A DNA stretch of 64,000 nucleotides from Anaeramoeba flamelloides (taxonomy: Eukaryota; Metamonada; Anaeramoebidae): contig JANTQA010000012.1 of NCBI GenBank assembly GCA_027625915.1, forward strand, positions 9,756,501-9,820,500. The letters are read 5' to 3'. Shown here piece by piece: positions 1 through 13,172 of the stretch. A program made the position numbers and the translations under genes. Below the pieces are notes generated by a model. That model worked only from the letters and a program-made list of their open reading frames with translations. It had not been told where the DNA came from and did not search any database. How positions within the stretch are numbered: the first letter of the stretch is position 1; each line of letters starts with the position of its first letter.

Positions 1-1514
1 GGAAAATTTGTGACGTAATGTACATTAGTTACTAAAAAATTCCTTTGTTTTAAAAAATTAAATAATTAACGAATAAATTTTTTTGACCAAATATTTCTGA
101 AATATTGGAAATATATTGAAATTACAATTACCTTTATCAAAAGGAAACAAAAATAATCAGTCTTTGAATTTTTATATTGATCATTATTGAGTTAATCTTT
201 GAAATTAAAAAATTATAAAAATATTTACTTTTGGAAGTTCTAAATATGAATGATCAAATTTTGTAATACTATTATTTTGAACTTCTGTTTTTAGATTTGG
301 AAAAGGAATTAAAAAAAAATTTTTTAAAATGAAAATTTTTAATAGTGATCATTAGTAAAAAATGTAAGAATTTATTATACAATAATATTTATACTATATT
401 TTTAGAGTCATAGAAACTATTAGAATCATGCATCACTGATATCATTTAAACCCAATTACAACATACTTTGATTATAGAGAAATCTATGGTTACGCTAATT
501 CCTTAAGGTTCATTTTTTCTAAGTTATTGGGGAAAATTAATCTATCATTTCTATTGGAAAGGCATACCCATCAAAAATAATCAATACTTTCTAGTGTTAC
601 CCTTTGTTCTTATATTTAAACATAAAGGACAAAATTTATTTGAATTATTTTTTATTACAGAGTAATTTTCAATAAGTAATTAGTAGATATACTGAATTTT
701 AGAATTGTTGGACTTTGAAGGATACAGAAAATTAATATGGCCAAAAATAAGATTTTTTATTCAACAATGATACCTTTGATATTTATTTCATAATTAGTGA
801 GAATTCTTTCATAAAATTAACCTAAAATTTATACAAAATATTTTCAAAATGATTTGTTAAAGAAATTGTAAACATAAAAATCCAATTTTAAAATATCAAG
901 AAAAATATCATTATAAAAATCAAAACATATTAATCATTAGTATTTGATTCAAAACAATACACAACGCAAGATATAATATAATCATTATTAATAAAGGAAT
1001 ATCTTTAAACATTATTTCACATATTTCAATTCTTGAAAATTAAAATTTAATATTCAATTATTTAAATTATTTAATTGATTTATTTGTTAAAGTTGAATTT
1101 TGATTAAAAGAAAAGAGTACAAAATTGAAATAAAAATTATAATCTGTAATATTCATAGTTTTGTGATCTTGTTTAAAAAATTTTATTAGCCTTATATTTT
1201 TTCATCAAATCTACCTAGAAAAATATTATTCTTCGACCTATTAATCTTGTGGGTTCTTAATTAATTCCTATTTTTTCGTCAATTTTTGTAATTTCTTGTA
1301 TGAAAAGACAAAATTTTTATGAGATAATCTTAAAAAGGATCTTTCTTTAAATGAGTAAAAAAATCAAAAGAAGAAAAAGAAAAAGAAAAAGAAAAACATT
1401 ATTGGGATTTTAATTAACAGAAAGATTCTAATGATCTGACGATTTAACATTAAAATATTTTAATAAATATTATTATTACTTGTGTTTTAAATAAAACACT
1501 TCTGTATTTCCAAT
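1..1514. other. Gene-free A/T-rich tract with a dispersed repeat at its start
   Basis: No open frame with coding character is visible on either strand. Bases about 20-475 are one copy of a dispersed repeat whose second copy lies at 53025-54010 (listed separately). The rest is A/T-rich sequence in which I see nothing. Confidence 0.6.
20..475. repeat. Dispersed repeat R5, uninterrupted copy
   Basis: About 455 bp matches 53025-53265 and then 53825-54010 by eye. Shared landmarks are TTTCTGAAATATTGGAAA, CTTTTGGRAGTTC and CACCCAATTACA-type strings in the same order. The second copy is split by an inserted element, so this copy shows the empty site. No terminal inverted repeats or coding potential are seen, so the class is unknown. 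Confidence 0.6.
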
Positions 1515-2658
1515 CTAGTCTTCTTCTCCACTGCCACTTTTTTTAATTTCAATTTGTTTTGTTTTCTTTTTTTTTTGTCTTTTAATTTCAAGATCGAAAT
1601 TTGTTTTTAATTCTTCTAAAGCTGACTCAAATTCTTTAAAACGCTTTTTGTCTTCTTTATCAAGATCTTTAATTTCAGATTTCTTTTCGTTTATAATATC
1701 ATCAAGTACTTGTGACAATTCAATGACTAATTCACCAAATTGATCCTCAAATGATTTGAGAATGATTTCAGCAAAATCACTTACTTTTTCCTATTTTAAT
1801 TGAGAAGATGTTACGGATTAAGATCAAAAGAAATTTTAAAATTGAAAAAAAAGTCTTTTTGGGTAAGTAGAGGTTAAAAACTTTTTAATTTGATTCTCAA
1901 CTGTGGAGATCATGAAGAGAAAAAAAAAAAAAAAAATAAAGAAAATTCGAACATATGAGACTGCTTTTTCTTGATGGAAGATAATAACAATAACATTTTC
2001 ACTTTTCTTCGTAACCATTGATAAATAATTGTCAGAGTCTGTTGTTTTAAAAGATGTTGACGATACTTTTCTACCTGATGAAAAAGAGTGTCTTGATCGT
2101 CCGATACCAAATCTTTGTTTATTTGTTTTTTGATTTTTGGAAGGTTGTTCTAAAATTACTCTATTCACAGCTAAGGTTAGAAAGGAGGCAAATAGAAAAA
2201 AGAAAAAAAAAAAAAGGTTAATTTGTTTTTTGTTTTATGAAGAAAAAGCAACAACACAAACTAACTCTATTTAAATAATCATTTCTTTTTCTTTCAAAGT
2301 CATTTTTTTAGAGGATCGAAAATTTTTTAAAATTAAAAAAAAAAATTATTGTTTGTGAACCAATTTAGAATTGGTTTGGGGTGATCTCCAATTTGGTTCT
2401 TAATAAAACCAAATACTATTTTTGCTTTTTCAGAAAGGAAGGATGATGATTAAAATAAAAAAGATTAAAGAAAAAAAAACTGTTCTTGGAGAGAATTTTC
2501 ATACCGTTTTCACCTAATGTATTAGAAAATTGAAGAATTGATTGGGTAAAATCTGAAATTGCTTGAGAAACATGTTCACCATTCCAATTATATCCTTGAT
2601 CAATAAACGGGTACCCACGTTTGTGTGTAATTAAAAGTCTAACAAGTGTCATTTTCAA
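1515..2658 (-). CDS. Small three-exon protein with a longin-like pattern and charged coiled-coil tail (215 aa)
   Basis: Exons are 2658-2505, 2170-1953 and 1790-1515. The first join is phase 1 (AACG|GTATG..CTTAG|CTGTG) and the second phase 0 (TAT|GTTCG..AATAG|GAAAA). The joined frame has no internal stop, which supports the model. Predicted order is a hydrophobic strand (residues 3-18), a helix (about 28-47), two strands (53-58 and about 100-118, the second containing NVIVIIF), and a helix (about 124-143). This is the strand-helix-strand order of longin/roadblock-like folds used in vesicle traffic and GTPase regulation. The last 65 residues are a Lys/Glu-rich coiled coil ending GSGEED. I do not recognise the family, and the longin reading rests on pattern only. 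The second donor (GTTCG) is weak, so that join is the least certain. Confidence 0.55.
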
Positions 2659-5600
2659 TAAAAGGTTTACAAAAAAATGATTTTGTACAAGTTGTTTTCA
2701 AATTCTTTCTTTAGAGTTTTTGTTGGTATTCAGAATATACCACTTGAAACTCAAAGTCTATATAAACTCACTCATTACTTCAACATAATTTTTTAGGTGT
2801 GAAATTTAATATTTCAAATAAAATATAAATGTTTTAATCCCGAGCGCAAAAATAAAAGCAAAGAATGTCCATTTTTTTGTCATTTTTCATTTTTTTTCTC
2901 CTTGTTCAAAAACCTCATGAACAAAAGGTTAACTGAAATGTAAAAATGATTACTATTCAAAATTAGTCAAATACTTGATTCAAAACTATAACTTGAAGAT
3001 ATATCAAAAAAGTTAATTTAAAAAAAATGACTTTAAAAAATTATCCATTTTTAGCTTTTATACAGCGACAAGGGATTTAGGGACAGAGCAGGGTTTTACC
3101 AATTTTTTAACAACTTAATGGTCCGAACAAAACTGAAAATTTTTTTTGAGTACCATGATAGATTGAAACTTTGAAAGCAATAAACCATTTACTTTACTTT
3201 TTTTTAAATAGAACCAACATTAAATCAGAGTGGAATCCTCAAATTTTCTTTTTTTTTTGAACATTTTTTTAGATTAAATTTTTTGTTAGATTAAATTATA
3301 TTTTGGATTGAGAAATAAGTTTATGGGGATGGTGTGAAATTAATCCAAGAATAAACTTAAAAAATAGATCAGAAAAGATATGTTTTTTTAAACAAATTAT
3401 TTTGTTATTTTATTTCCTTTTTATTTCAAGACCCCACTAATAAAGCTCGACTGTCCAAATAAACACCACTTTTAAAAATGATATCTTTTTTTTTTTCAAT
3501 TTTTTTTTGGATAAAAAACAGAAATAATTTTTGCACATGTGTTGTTAATCCAAGAATGAATAACTATTTTCAATTCAAACTATATACTAGACAATACGTT
3601 ACTTCTTTTCCTTCTTAACTTTGAAGGGATAAAAACCAGTTATTTCTATGATTTTTTAGCCAAATGCCCAGCTATTATTTTTTACTAGTAATTTTTATAT
3701 AAAAATTTATTTTCACTATTAATTTTATTATTATTTTTATTAAACCTAGTAAAAATAAAGAATAATACTTCAAAGAGTAAATTCAAAAAGAGGGGATTGC
3801 AGAAATTAAAAAACCACTACAAAATATCAACTCCTATAAAAAGTAAAAAAGGTTTATATAATAAAAAATATTCGTATAATTATAATGGTAGCTGAAATTT
3901 ACTTGTTAATTAATTTTTTTTTTTTTTGAAACCCCAACATTTAAAAGTAAATAAATCTGTTTTATAAAGAATATTTTAAACAATATCCTATTTTCTCTTA
4001 TCAATTCTAGAATTAGAATTTTTAAAATCAAAATTGGAATTAAAATTTATTTTGACAAATTATGAGAAATAAGAAGTAATTTCTTTCCCCAATATTTTTT
4101 AAACACAAGCTTTTTTACAAAATCCAAAAGAAAAAAAGTTAAGAAGAAGTAATAATTTTCATTCTAAGGATCAAATTATACAGATAAGATCAATAAGAAA
4201 ATTATATTCTTTATCGTTTTTTTGTAACAATTTTTTAATTTTTTTGATTTCTATTTTTGAAAAAGTCTCTTAAAATATTATACTAGAGAATACACAACTC
4301 TATGTTTTTATTTAAACTGTCGTTTGTACATTGAAAGAGGTAGTTTAGCGATTCAATTCCCAATAAATTGATACTCTTAAAATTATTATTTGATATCTAC
4401 TCTCCAAAAAGTTCATTTAATATATTCTGTTAAAAAAATTAACGAATATCAAGTTCTAAAAATGTATCTATTATTGTTTATTGATTATTTTAAAGAAAGT
4501 TCAAAATACTTTTTTTCATTTTCTCAAATAATATCTTAAAAGTATTATAACAAAGAAAATATTCTTTTTACTTTTTGAAGCCCATGTTTTTTTTTACTCA
4601 ATTTATGAAATCTTGATTATTTTTCATTTATAATTGAATATTATTTGTTTTAATCTGTTATATTATATCTTAATTTAAAAATAGAAGTTCTAAATTGTTA
4701 TTTAAAATATTTTTTGCTGTTAAGTTTTCCAGAATTTATGAGAGTTTACTAAAATATTAACCTTTATTTTTTTTTTTTTATTATTATTAACTAGGAGATG
4801 ATATTCCATACAACCGTGCCTGTCTTGAATCCACCTTTTGTATTTACAGATTTTATCATGTTATTATTCATTTAATATTATAAATCAGATACAGTTTTGA
4901 CAAAAATAATAATAATAATAAAATTATTGTTAAACAAATACTCGAATAAGAGAAACAAAAGCAATAGATGAAAGAATGTAACAATAAAGAAAAAAAAACT
5001 ATTTTTATTTTAAATATTTTTTATTTATATCTTGTGTATTGAATGGGATGTCATTGTTTCCTATTTATCTTAAATTTACAAAAAAAAATCAAAATAAAAA
5101 ATCTGGTACAAACTATTTGTTCAAGAAATTATACTTGAAACAAGTTAAAAACCATAAATGGGTATTTAACCATAATATTCATAAGTTTTTTCTCTACAAG
5201 GTATTCTTGCAATAATTATTTAGAGATTAATACGATTACAAGATAATTACATATCAAAAGATAAATTATCTCTAACATTATCTTCTTCTTGACTTCACCT
5301 ACTAAATTATAACCATATCATTAATTAATTATAATTATTCTCTATTTTGTTATTTATAAAAAATCCTGATTTAGAATAAACAAAAGTAAACTTAAAAAAA
5401 AAGTATTTATCATACATTTTAAAGGCTTTAATTTTATAAACCACTTTGAATTATAGAAAAATAAACTAAATCTACATTTAAACTTTATCTTCAATATATT
5501 TGTTCATAAATTATTGAATAATATTTATAATTCTTTTTAACTTGTTGATTTTCAATTGATATTTCCCTTATTTTTCTCGGAAAGAAAGAAGATTAATTTG

Positions 5601-5736
5601 TTTATCTAATTTTAAAATTTTTTAATATTAAGAATAATTTAAATTTTCCTTTATAAAATGTGATTCTTTTCGGATCAAATTTGACTCTATTTAATATATA
5701 AGTATTGAAGAATGTGGATTATTAAAAATTATTCTG

Positions 5737-5744
<8 letters not shown>

Positions 5745-5777
<33 letters not shown>
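5745..5777. repeat. (TA)n microsatellite
   Basis: An uninterrupted TA run of about 16 units in otherwise unique A/T-rich sequence. Similar runs occur near 8346, 11372, 12953, 13875, 14382, 19180, 19386, 35019, 48740 and 57785, several of them next to foldback elements. Confidence 0.85.
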
Positions 5778-5780
<3 letters not shown>

Positions 5781-8030
5781 TCCAGGTATTTTAAATCATT
5801 TTTTTTTTGTTAATTTTGATATTTATAATAAGTATAGAAGTTGAGAAATAAAACAACTTTGATGAATGGAATTAATAAAATATTACTAATAACATCTTCA
5901 TTCAAAATCCGAAACATATTACACAAATTCCAATCATCCTTTTCATGAAAGAATTTTGAGTTTTTTTATGAAAAAGATCTGTATAGATAAATTTATTTTG
6001 TTCTTAAACTTTATTAGCTTTATGATTTGAATTCATATAAAAATTTCACCAAGTCCATATAATTGATAAACTGCAATAATCATAAAAGTATTTTTATATA
6101 ATTATTTGTTACTTTTTTCAGAACGGAAAATAAGAAAGAAAATCAAATAATTAGGAAAATGATTTATCACTCATGCAAACACTTATCCCCTCCTTTGAAC
6201 ACTATTCCTGACAAAATATTTATATTACTCTCTAATTTTTGATAATTTTTTAATTTGGTGATGAATCAAAGAATGATGAATTAAAATTTAAATCATTTTT
6301 GAATATTAATTGTAACTAAATAAATATTTTTTTAATTTTATTATTATTATTATTTTTTTTTTATATAATAAATTAAAAACTAAAATATGTGTCGATTTTT
6401 TCATAAATCCAAATTGTTATTTTAAGAATAAAATACAGATCTCTTGTATTCTCACAAATATAATAATTTAATAAAAAATATTTAAAGCTGTTATTTATTA
6501 ATCTGGGACAATAATTAAAATATAGATCCCCATCCCAATTTTTATATATGGGTCTTATATTTCTTTATTTTTTTTTATGAATTAAATCACTATTTACAAT
6601 TAATTTGTGTTTAATCCTATTAAAATGCATTTTGAAATATTAATAATTATGTTTTCATGTTTTTTTTTATAAATAATTACTGTTATTTCAACTTGATTTA
6701 TAATAATTAAGTTTAAAAAAAAAACAAAAATAAAAATATATTTTTGGATATTTGAATATTTATTTAATATTTAATATTTTTTTTTCTTATAAAAATAAAA
6801 AAGTTTTTTGGGTCTTAATTAATTATTGTAATATTACATATTAGATGTTTTTTGATCGCTTACTAATAAATTTTTATAATTACTATAAAAAATTTCTAAA
6901 TTATTGTTATTTAACAACATTTTTTCGGTATTTCTCATATCCAAAAAAAAAATAAAATACATTGATTTCTCTTCAAACAGTTGTTTTTTTTTTATCCGAT
7001 ATTTTTGAAAATTTTATGGTAAAAAGTCTAAAATAAAATTTATTCATTTTAAAATTCCTAATTTAATAACAATCAGAAATAAATACAATCACAATTATAA
7101 AACAATTTACCGATTAAAATGGTATTTTCATAAGTTATTTTAACAAAATTTTTTAAATTTTGAAATATATTTTAAAAATAATATAAGCTCCATCCAAAAA
7201 TGTGGGGCAAAAAAATATCCATCAATATAATAATAAATTCTTTATTCAGTTATTAAACTCAAAACTTTAGACAAAAAAAAAACGAAGCCATTAATAATAA
7301 TAAAACTCTTAATTAAAATTTGTGTTTATTGATCAAAGTTCGAAGAATAAAAAATAAAAAAAAAAAAAAAAAAATTGCCCCTAATTTTTGGAAAAATATC
7401 CAAAATAAGTAATGTCTATTTAACAATCTTTAGTTCAATCTTTTTTTCAATTTTTTTTTTTGATAATGTGTAAAATCATACTTCAATATATTTTTGATTT
7501 GATCTTTGGTTTTTTTGTTTTTCATTTGATCATTAACTTTTTGTTTTTCCCATTAACTTTTTTTGTGTTTTTTTTTTTTTTTTTTTTCTTTTTAAAACAT
7601 TTAAAAAAGCAAACTGAATGAAAAAAAAAAAAAAAAGCCTTTTATTTTTTCTTTTTTTTTTGTTTATCTCACCTCTTTAATTGAAGTGTACAACTGTTCT
7701 GAGCAATTTTTCCATCAAAGTCCATCGAAGTCAACTCAATTGTTTAGAATCAAAAGAATTTTTGGTTGATTTCTTATCACATCTCTTCTGAACTTTGTTA
7801 AATTTTGGACAATAATAATAACAAAGTAAAAATGAAAAAAATGAAGAATTCGAAAAAATAATGAAATGAGAAATTTGACTCTATTATTTTTTCAAAATTA
7901 AAAATTTTGCAAAATAATTTTAATTCAAAAAAAAATATTTAGAATCCATTAATAAAACTTCAAAATACAAGAAATTAAGTATGATATGTTAAAAAACATA
8001 TTATTGTTGTACATTTTGTATAATTGAATT

Positions 8031-8070
8031 AATACTGGTATTTGAATTCCAAATGGGAAAAAATTTTCAC
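8031..8070. repeat. Single terminus of small TIR family R6
   Basis: The string AATACTGGTATTTGAATTCC followed by AAATGGGAAAAAATTTTCAC matches both ends of the complete 172-bp element at 55222-55393. No inverted partner is seen within the next few hundred bases, so this is a truncated copy or solo end. Confidence 0.5.
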
Positions 8071-8341
8071 CTGGATTTCACTTTGAAATTTTCAAATAAT
8101 TTTTCAAAATACTTTAAAAATTGATGGGGCTTCGCGCACGAATATAGTTGACTAACCCCAAAACCCAAAAAAAAAACAAAATAAATATTATTCTTGTTAG
8201 TCTTTGAACCCACCCTTAGAGATAATATTTAAATATTTTTTGATTCTTACTCTCTCTTGTTGAAATTTACGAACAACTTGTGATTATTTTGATTATATAA
8301 GTATTCTCACAGACACACTATTAAGCAATTCCACACATACC

Positions 8342-8380
<39 letters not shown>

Positions 8381-8386
8381 ATAAAA

Positions 8387-8848
8387 CACCAGACTGAAAA
8401 AAAATACGAACAAGATTTTTAATTATGAATATCAGGAAAATTATTGTGTAATTACATTTATTTAAAATCAAATCCCTTTTTTAATAATCAAACATTTTAA
8501 ACATATAACTCACCCACTTATCAGAAAGATGATTAATGAAATTACATTTGTTCAAAACACACTTCAATCAATCAAAAAAAAAAACAAGAATAAAAATTAT
8601 CATTTCCAAAACCCTAATAAACCTATTAAAACTAAATTATTGTTTTTTTTTTTCAAAAAAATGCATATCTTCTTATTTTATCAAGCAATTTAATTGAATA
8701 TTCTATAGACACCTTACTTTAATGAACTTTAGGTAGGTTAATTATTAGGTTCATAAAAAAATTGAGTATTTAGAAAAGGATTTGATTGAAAATAAAAGAC
8801 ATTAAAGAGCAATTTCCCTAATACTTACAATTAATAATCTTTGCAGTG
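8387..8848. mobile_element. Foldback element, family R2, copy 1 (about 460 bp)
   Basis: It starts ACCAGACTGAAAAAAAATAC next to a long (TA)n run. Its left arm carries AACAAGATTTTTAATTATGA, and its right end carries the inverted form ACAATTAATAATCTTT. The interior matches the copy at 13905-14370 in opposite orientation over almost its full length (landmarks CACCCACTTAT, TTCAATCAATCAAAAAA, TAATGAACTTTAGGTAGGTT). It has no coding capacity. The class is a non-autonomous foldback/MITE by structure, superfamily unresolved. Confidence 0.6.
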
Positions 8849-9161
8849 ATTTTTATATCTTTGCCCCCCCCAACTAACCATAGATATTTCGATTGCCATT
8901 AAAATAAAAAATCTTGATTTATTCATTAAAATGAAAAATTCAAGACAAATTTGATTAAAAAATATTTTAATAACCTGAATATAAAAATTACAAAAAATAC
9001 CTAAAGTATTGATTTTACTATTCTCAGATCTAAATTTTCATTATTCCTAAATATTTTTTTTCAAATCTACAAGATATCCCTAATAATTTTCAAAGCTATT
9101 TGTTATTAGAATGTGTGATTTATATAAAAACCACATTGAAAATAATTAATTTAAAATTGTA

Positions 9162-9362
9162 TACAGTCAGTTTCACTTTTAAGGCACAAACTTTCAACGA
9201 AATTTAAAGTACAAAAAAATCTCAAATTAAGGCACAAAATTTCGAATTTTTTTTTTTTACAATTTATTTTTACTAGAATTTAAATTTTGTGCTTTAATTT
9301 GAGATTTTTTTGTGCCTTAAATTTCGTTGAAAGTTTGTGTCTTAAAAGTGAAACTGACTGTA
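9162..9362. mobile_element. Palindromic TA-MITE, family R1, copy A
   Basis: A 200-bp near-perfect palindrome. It begins TA-CAGTCAGTTTCACTTTTAAG and ends with the inverse followed by TA. The AAGGCACAA word recurs in each arm, separated by an A/T-rich centre with TTTACTAGAAT. TA duplications plus CAGT ends are typical of non-autonomous Tc1/mariner elements. No open frame. Confidence 0.9.
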
Positions 9363-9778
9363 TCAGTGAATTCTCCTTGTTTTATCAAGATTCTAATTTG
9401 AATCCTTAAAATAAAAATAATGCAAATAAAAGCAGGTTTAAAAAAGAAAAAGGGAAATATAATCAAAATAAAATAAAGAAAAAAAAAGAAAAAAATACAA
9501 ATAAAAATAAAATCAAAAAAGAAAAGAATTAGAAAAAAATACTAATTTAAAATAAATAATAAAGAAAAATAATAAGGAAAATAAAAAAATGTGGTTAAAA
9601 TAATAATATTAATAAATGAAATATTTTTTCTTAAAAAAAATGCGGTTTTTGAATATTTCATTTATTTTGGATTTTTGATACTCAATGAGTGATTTGTAAT
9701 CCCATTTTTTTTTAAATTGTCACATTTCATTGAAAAAATACAAATAAAAAATTGAGAAGATATTTCACAGCCAAAATA

Positions 9779-9979
9779 TACAGTCAGTTTCACTTTTAAG
9801 GCACAAACTTTCAACGAAATTTAAGGCACAAAAAAATCTCAAATTAAAGCACAAGATTTCGAATTTTAATTTTTACAATTTATTTTTACTAGAATCTGAA
9901 TTTAGTGCCTTAATTTGAGATTTTTTTGTGCCTTAAATTTCGTTGTAAGTTTGTGCCTTAAAAAGCGAAACTGACTGTA
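9779..9979. mobile_element. Palindromic TA-MITE, family R1, copy B
   Basis: Full-length copy with both CAGTCAGTTTC ends and flanking TA. It differs from copy A by scattered substitutions (for example AAAGCGAAAC near the right end). Confidence 0.9.
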
Positions 9980-10144
9980 AATAAAGAAAACTTTAAACCA
10001 ATTTTGAATTTTAAACCCCCTTTTTATAAATACTCTGTGATCTTTCTTAGAACATTACAGTTAGTTTCAGCTTACCCCAATTTAAAACAAATTCTTTTCA
10101 CAAGTAAATAAATCAATTTATTTTTATTTAATCCGAATTGTTGT

Positions 10145-10340
10145 TACAGTCAGTTCCACTTTTAAGGAACAAACTTTCAACGAAATTTAAGGCACAAAAA
10201 ATCTCAAATTAAGGCACAAATTTTGGAATTTTTTTTTTTCAATTTATTTTACTAGAATCTGAATTTTGTACCTTAATTTGAGATTTTTTGTGCCTTAAAT
10301 TCCGTTGCATGTTTGTGCCTTAAAAGTGGAACTGACTGTA
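10145..10340. mobile_element. Palindromic TA-MITE, family R1, copy C
   Basis: Full-length copy. Both termini read CAGTCAGTTCCAC (a C for T in each arm), so the two arms share a derived base, which fits origin from a palindromic intermediate or a distinct subfamily. Confidence 0.9.
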
Positions 10341-10620
10341 TATTATATCCTTTTTTTTAAAAATTGAGAAATTAAGTATTTTTTTAACATTTTGTCATAA
10401 TCTTAAATAAATAAAAAAGAAAAATATTAAAGATCCTCAAAGTACCAAAATAGAAATTCCAAAACTAACACAAACATTTCTACAAAATTCTATCCATAAA
10501 AATTTAAATCAGTACTTGAATATTAATCTTTGGGATTGTTTCAAAAAAATTATCTTTGATTTTGGAAAGTTATGATTAATTATTTAATAATTAAAAATAC
10601 AAGTTTTTAATAACAATACA

Positions 10621-10799
10621 TACAGTCAGTTTCACTTTTAAGGAACAAACTTTCAACGAAATTTAAGGCACACTAAAAATCTCAAATTAAAGCACAAAAT
10701 TCAGATTCTAGTAAAATAAATTGTAAAAAAAAAAAAATTCCAAATTTTGTGCCTTAAATTTCGTTGAAAGTTTGTGCCTTAAAAGTGAAACTGACTGTA
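10621..10799. mobile_element. Palindromic TA-MITE, family R1, copy D (internally shortened)
   Basis: Both ends are present, but the right arm lacks about 22 bp between two GTGCCTTAA words that flank the missing piece in every other copy. This is the signature of slippage or recombination between short direct repeats. Its terminal TA is shared with copy E. Confidence 0.88.
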
Positions 10800-10997
10800 C
10801 AGTCAGTTTCACTTTTAAGGCACAAACTTACAACGAAATTTAAGGCACAAAAAAAATCTCAAATTAAAGCACAAAATTCAAATTCTAGTAAAATAAATTG
10901 CAAAAAATAAAATTCCAAATTTTGTGCCTTAATTTGAGATTTTTTTGTGCCTTAAATTTCGTTGAAAGTTTGTGTCTTAAAAGTGGAACTGACTGTA
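10798..10997. mobile_element. Palindromic TA-MITE, family R1, copy E (abuts copy D)
   Basis: Full-length copy whose left TA is the right TA of copy D, so the two stand directly side by side (ends ..GACTGTACAGTC..). This suggests insertion of one copy into the target TA of the other. Confidence 0.88.
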
Positions 10998-11040
10998 TAT
11001 AAATCCTTTTAATGAAACAGTGGGGGAAAGAAATTTGAAT

Positions 11041-11242
11041 TACAGTCAGTTTCACTTTTAAGGCACAAACTTTCAACGAAATTTAAGGCACAAAAAAAAA
11101 TCTCAAATTAAAGCACAAAATTCAAATTCTAGTAAAATTAATTGTAAAAAAATAAAATTCCAAATTTTGTGCCTTAATTTGAGATTTTTTTGTGCCTTAA
11201 ATTTTGTTGAAAGTTTGTGCCTTAAAAGTGAAACTGATTGTA
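11041..11242. mobile_element. Palindromic TA-MITE, family R1, copy F
   Basis: Full-length copy only 43 bp from copy E. The right end is slightly diverged (AAACTGATTGTA). Confidence 0.88.
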
Positions 11243-12970
11243 AAGAAATTATTCAGAATTAATAAAAGAAGAAAAAATTGATCAAAGTCAATATTGTTAA
11301 GGGGTGATTATTTAGGATAAAATAAAAAGAGATACAAAAATCGATATAAACACTTAGCTCTCCACCAATAAATATATATATATATATATATATCACAGGT
11401 CATACGTGTTCTCGTTTGAAAAAAAGCGAAAGATTTAGAAAATCGCGTTTTCGACTGTTTTACATGTTTTTTTCGTTTCATCCATTGTTTCGTTTTTTTG
11501 GTTTTTGAAAAAAGTTCTCGAATTCTTTTGAAATCATACTTTTCGTTTCTGGGATGTGAAAAAACAAAAACGAAAAAACTAAAATTGGGAGAAATTAAAA
11601 CTTTAAAAAAACAGGTAGGGGGGTAATTGCCTCAAGTTTTTTTGTTAATCAATATGAAATTTGTGATTGAACATTTAAGTGGTGGGAGGGGGGTATTATA
11701 AACTCTGAAAATATTTTGATTTTCTATTTTAGAAATGCCAAAATAATACAAAATAGGTCTTTTGTTTGAAACTCTTGAAAATTATAAACTTTTTAAACAC
11801 TGAGAAAAAGAATTTATTTTTTTTTATAAATTCACTATTTGGGGTGGAAAGGTGTTTAAAATTTCACTTTTTTACCTTTTGAAAATTTGATCAGCTCACC
11901 AAATTTTTTAGTATATTATCACATCTCCTAATATAATTTTTTATTGATCACAAAAAAATTGTTGTAAATTATTATCATAAAAATTTTTTTTTAAAAAATT
12001 ACTAAATTTGTAAAATGTGATCAGTAATTATTTTAATTATATCAATTCTGCTTCAAGTTTTGTACAAGAAAATTAGTTTACTTAATTTTTTTTTTTGATA
12101 ATTTAAAAGCATTTTTACATCTAATTTTTTTTAAATTAATCCATCCTCACATGTCTTGTTTCTTAACTTTTATTTCCTTTTTGAGTACTTATTAAGTTAT
12201 GTTAAAAAATAATTTCATTTTTTTATTATTTAACTTTTGTAAAAAATTCTCTCATAATTCTTTTTATTGGTTTTTTTATCCAAAATTTTCACTTTCAACA
12301 TTTTAAAAAATATTTCTTTGTTTAACTGTGGGAACAAATTCTAAATCTGTGTCAACCTAAGTAATAATCCCTTTCACTTATTTTTTTAATTTTAAGAATT
12401 ATAATATTATTTCTTTTTTAAATTTACCTATTCTATTATAATACATATTTACTTAAAAATAACAAGTGGTAATTGATTAACCAAAAAATAATAATTAGAA
12501 ACTACCTTTCACAAGTGGAGAATAGTTAAATTAAAGTATCTGGCATAAACGATTTACAATCACTAGTATTTATTTAATAATTTTTTTGTATAAACTTCTA
12601 ATTTTTTTGTGATCGATCATAAAATTTTATTTTTAACAAGTCTTTCATTACATCAAAATTAATTTTTATTCAAAATTTTTTGATAATTACTTTTTTGATA
12701 ACAAACTAAATTAATTATATATAATAAAACATTCTACCCATTATTTTAGTTATTTTAATCTTTTATTTATTGATTTTTTATAGTTTCGATTATTAAAGAT
12801 TTTTCAGATGTCTAAGATAAATAAAGATGCAAATTAAAAAATGTTTTTTTTTGAAAAAAACCTTTAATCATCTGTATATGTCCTTTTAACCACCTGAATT
12901 CGTGGTTTTTTTCGTTGTACCCTTCAGAAAAATATATCATATATCATATAGATATAAATATATATATATA
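11243..12970. other. Gene-free spacer between foldback copies
   Basis: No coding frame. A (TA)n run lies at about 11372-11391 and another at 12953-12971. The stretch 11395-11640 is richer in G+C than its surroundings (CG-containing words such as TTTTCGTTTC repeat), but I could not build an exon or RNA gene from it. Confidence 0.5.
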
Positions 12971-13172
12971 TACAGTCAGTTTCACTTTTAAGGCACAAAC
13001 TTACTACGAAATTTAAGGCACAAAAAAATCTCAAATTAAGGCACAAAATTTGGAATTTTTTTTTTTTACAATTTATTTTTACTAGAATATGAACTTTGTG
13101 CTCTAATTTGAGATTTTCATTGTGCCTTAAATTTCGTTGAAAGTTTGTGCCTTAAAAGTGAAACTGACTGTA
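12971..13172. mobile_element. Palindromic TA-MITE, family R1, copy G
   Basis: Full-length copy inserted at the end of a (TA)n run. Both CAGTCAGTTTC termini and flanking TA are intact. Confidence 0.9.

Larger units (their letters stand above)
2659..8386. other. 5.7-kb gene-free A/T-rich region
   Basis: No frame longer than about 60 codons and no coding signature were seen. It is dominated by homopolymers and simple A/T words, with a (TA)n run at about 5745-5777 and long poly-T/poly-A tracts near 7350-7370 and 7570-7640. One terminus of a small repeat family occurs at 8031-8070. Confidence 0.6.

Noticed and set aside
1836-1952. Unspliced continuation of exon 2 of the first gene into a Phe-rich stretch
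   Set aside because: The Phe run comes from an intronic poly-T tract; splicing to 1790 in phase 0 gives a continuous helix instead.
7670-7725. Possible first coding exon on the minus strand (ATG at 7725, donor AG|GTGAGA)
   Set aside because: Only 18 codons and no second exon could be found nearby.
11395-11640. Locally higher G+C with CG words, considered as an RNA gene
   Set aside because: No cloverleaf, no tRNA TΨC-type box, no coding frame.
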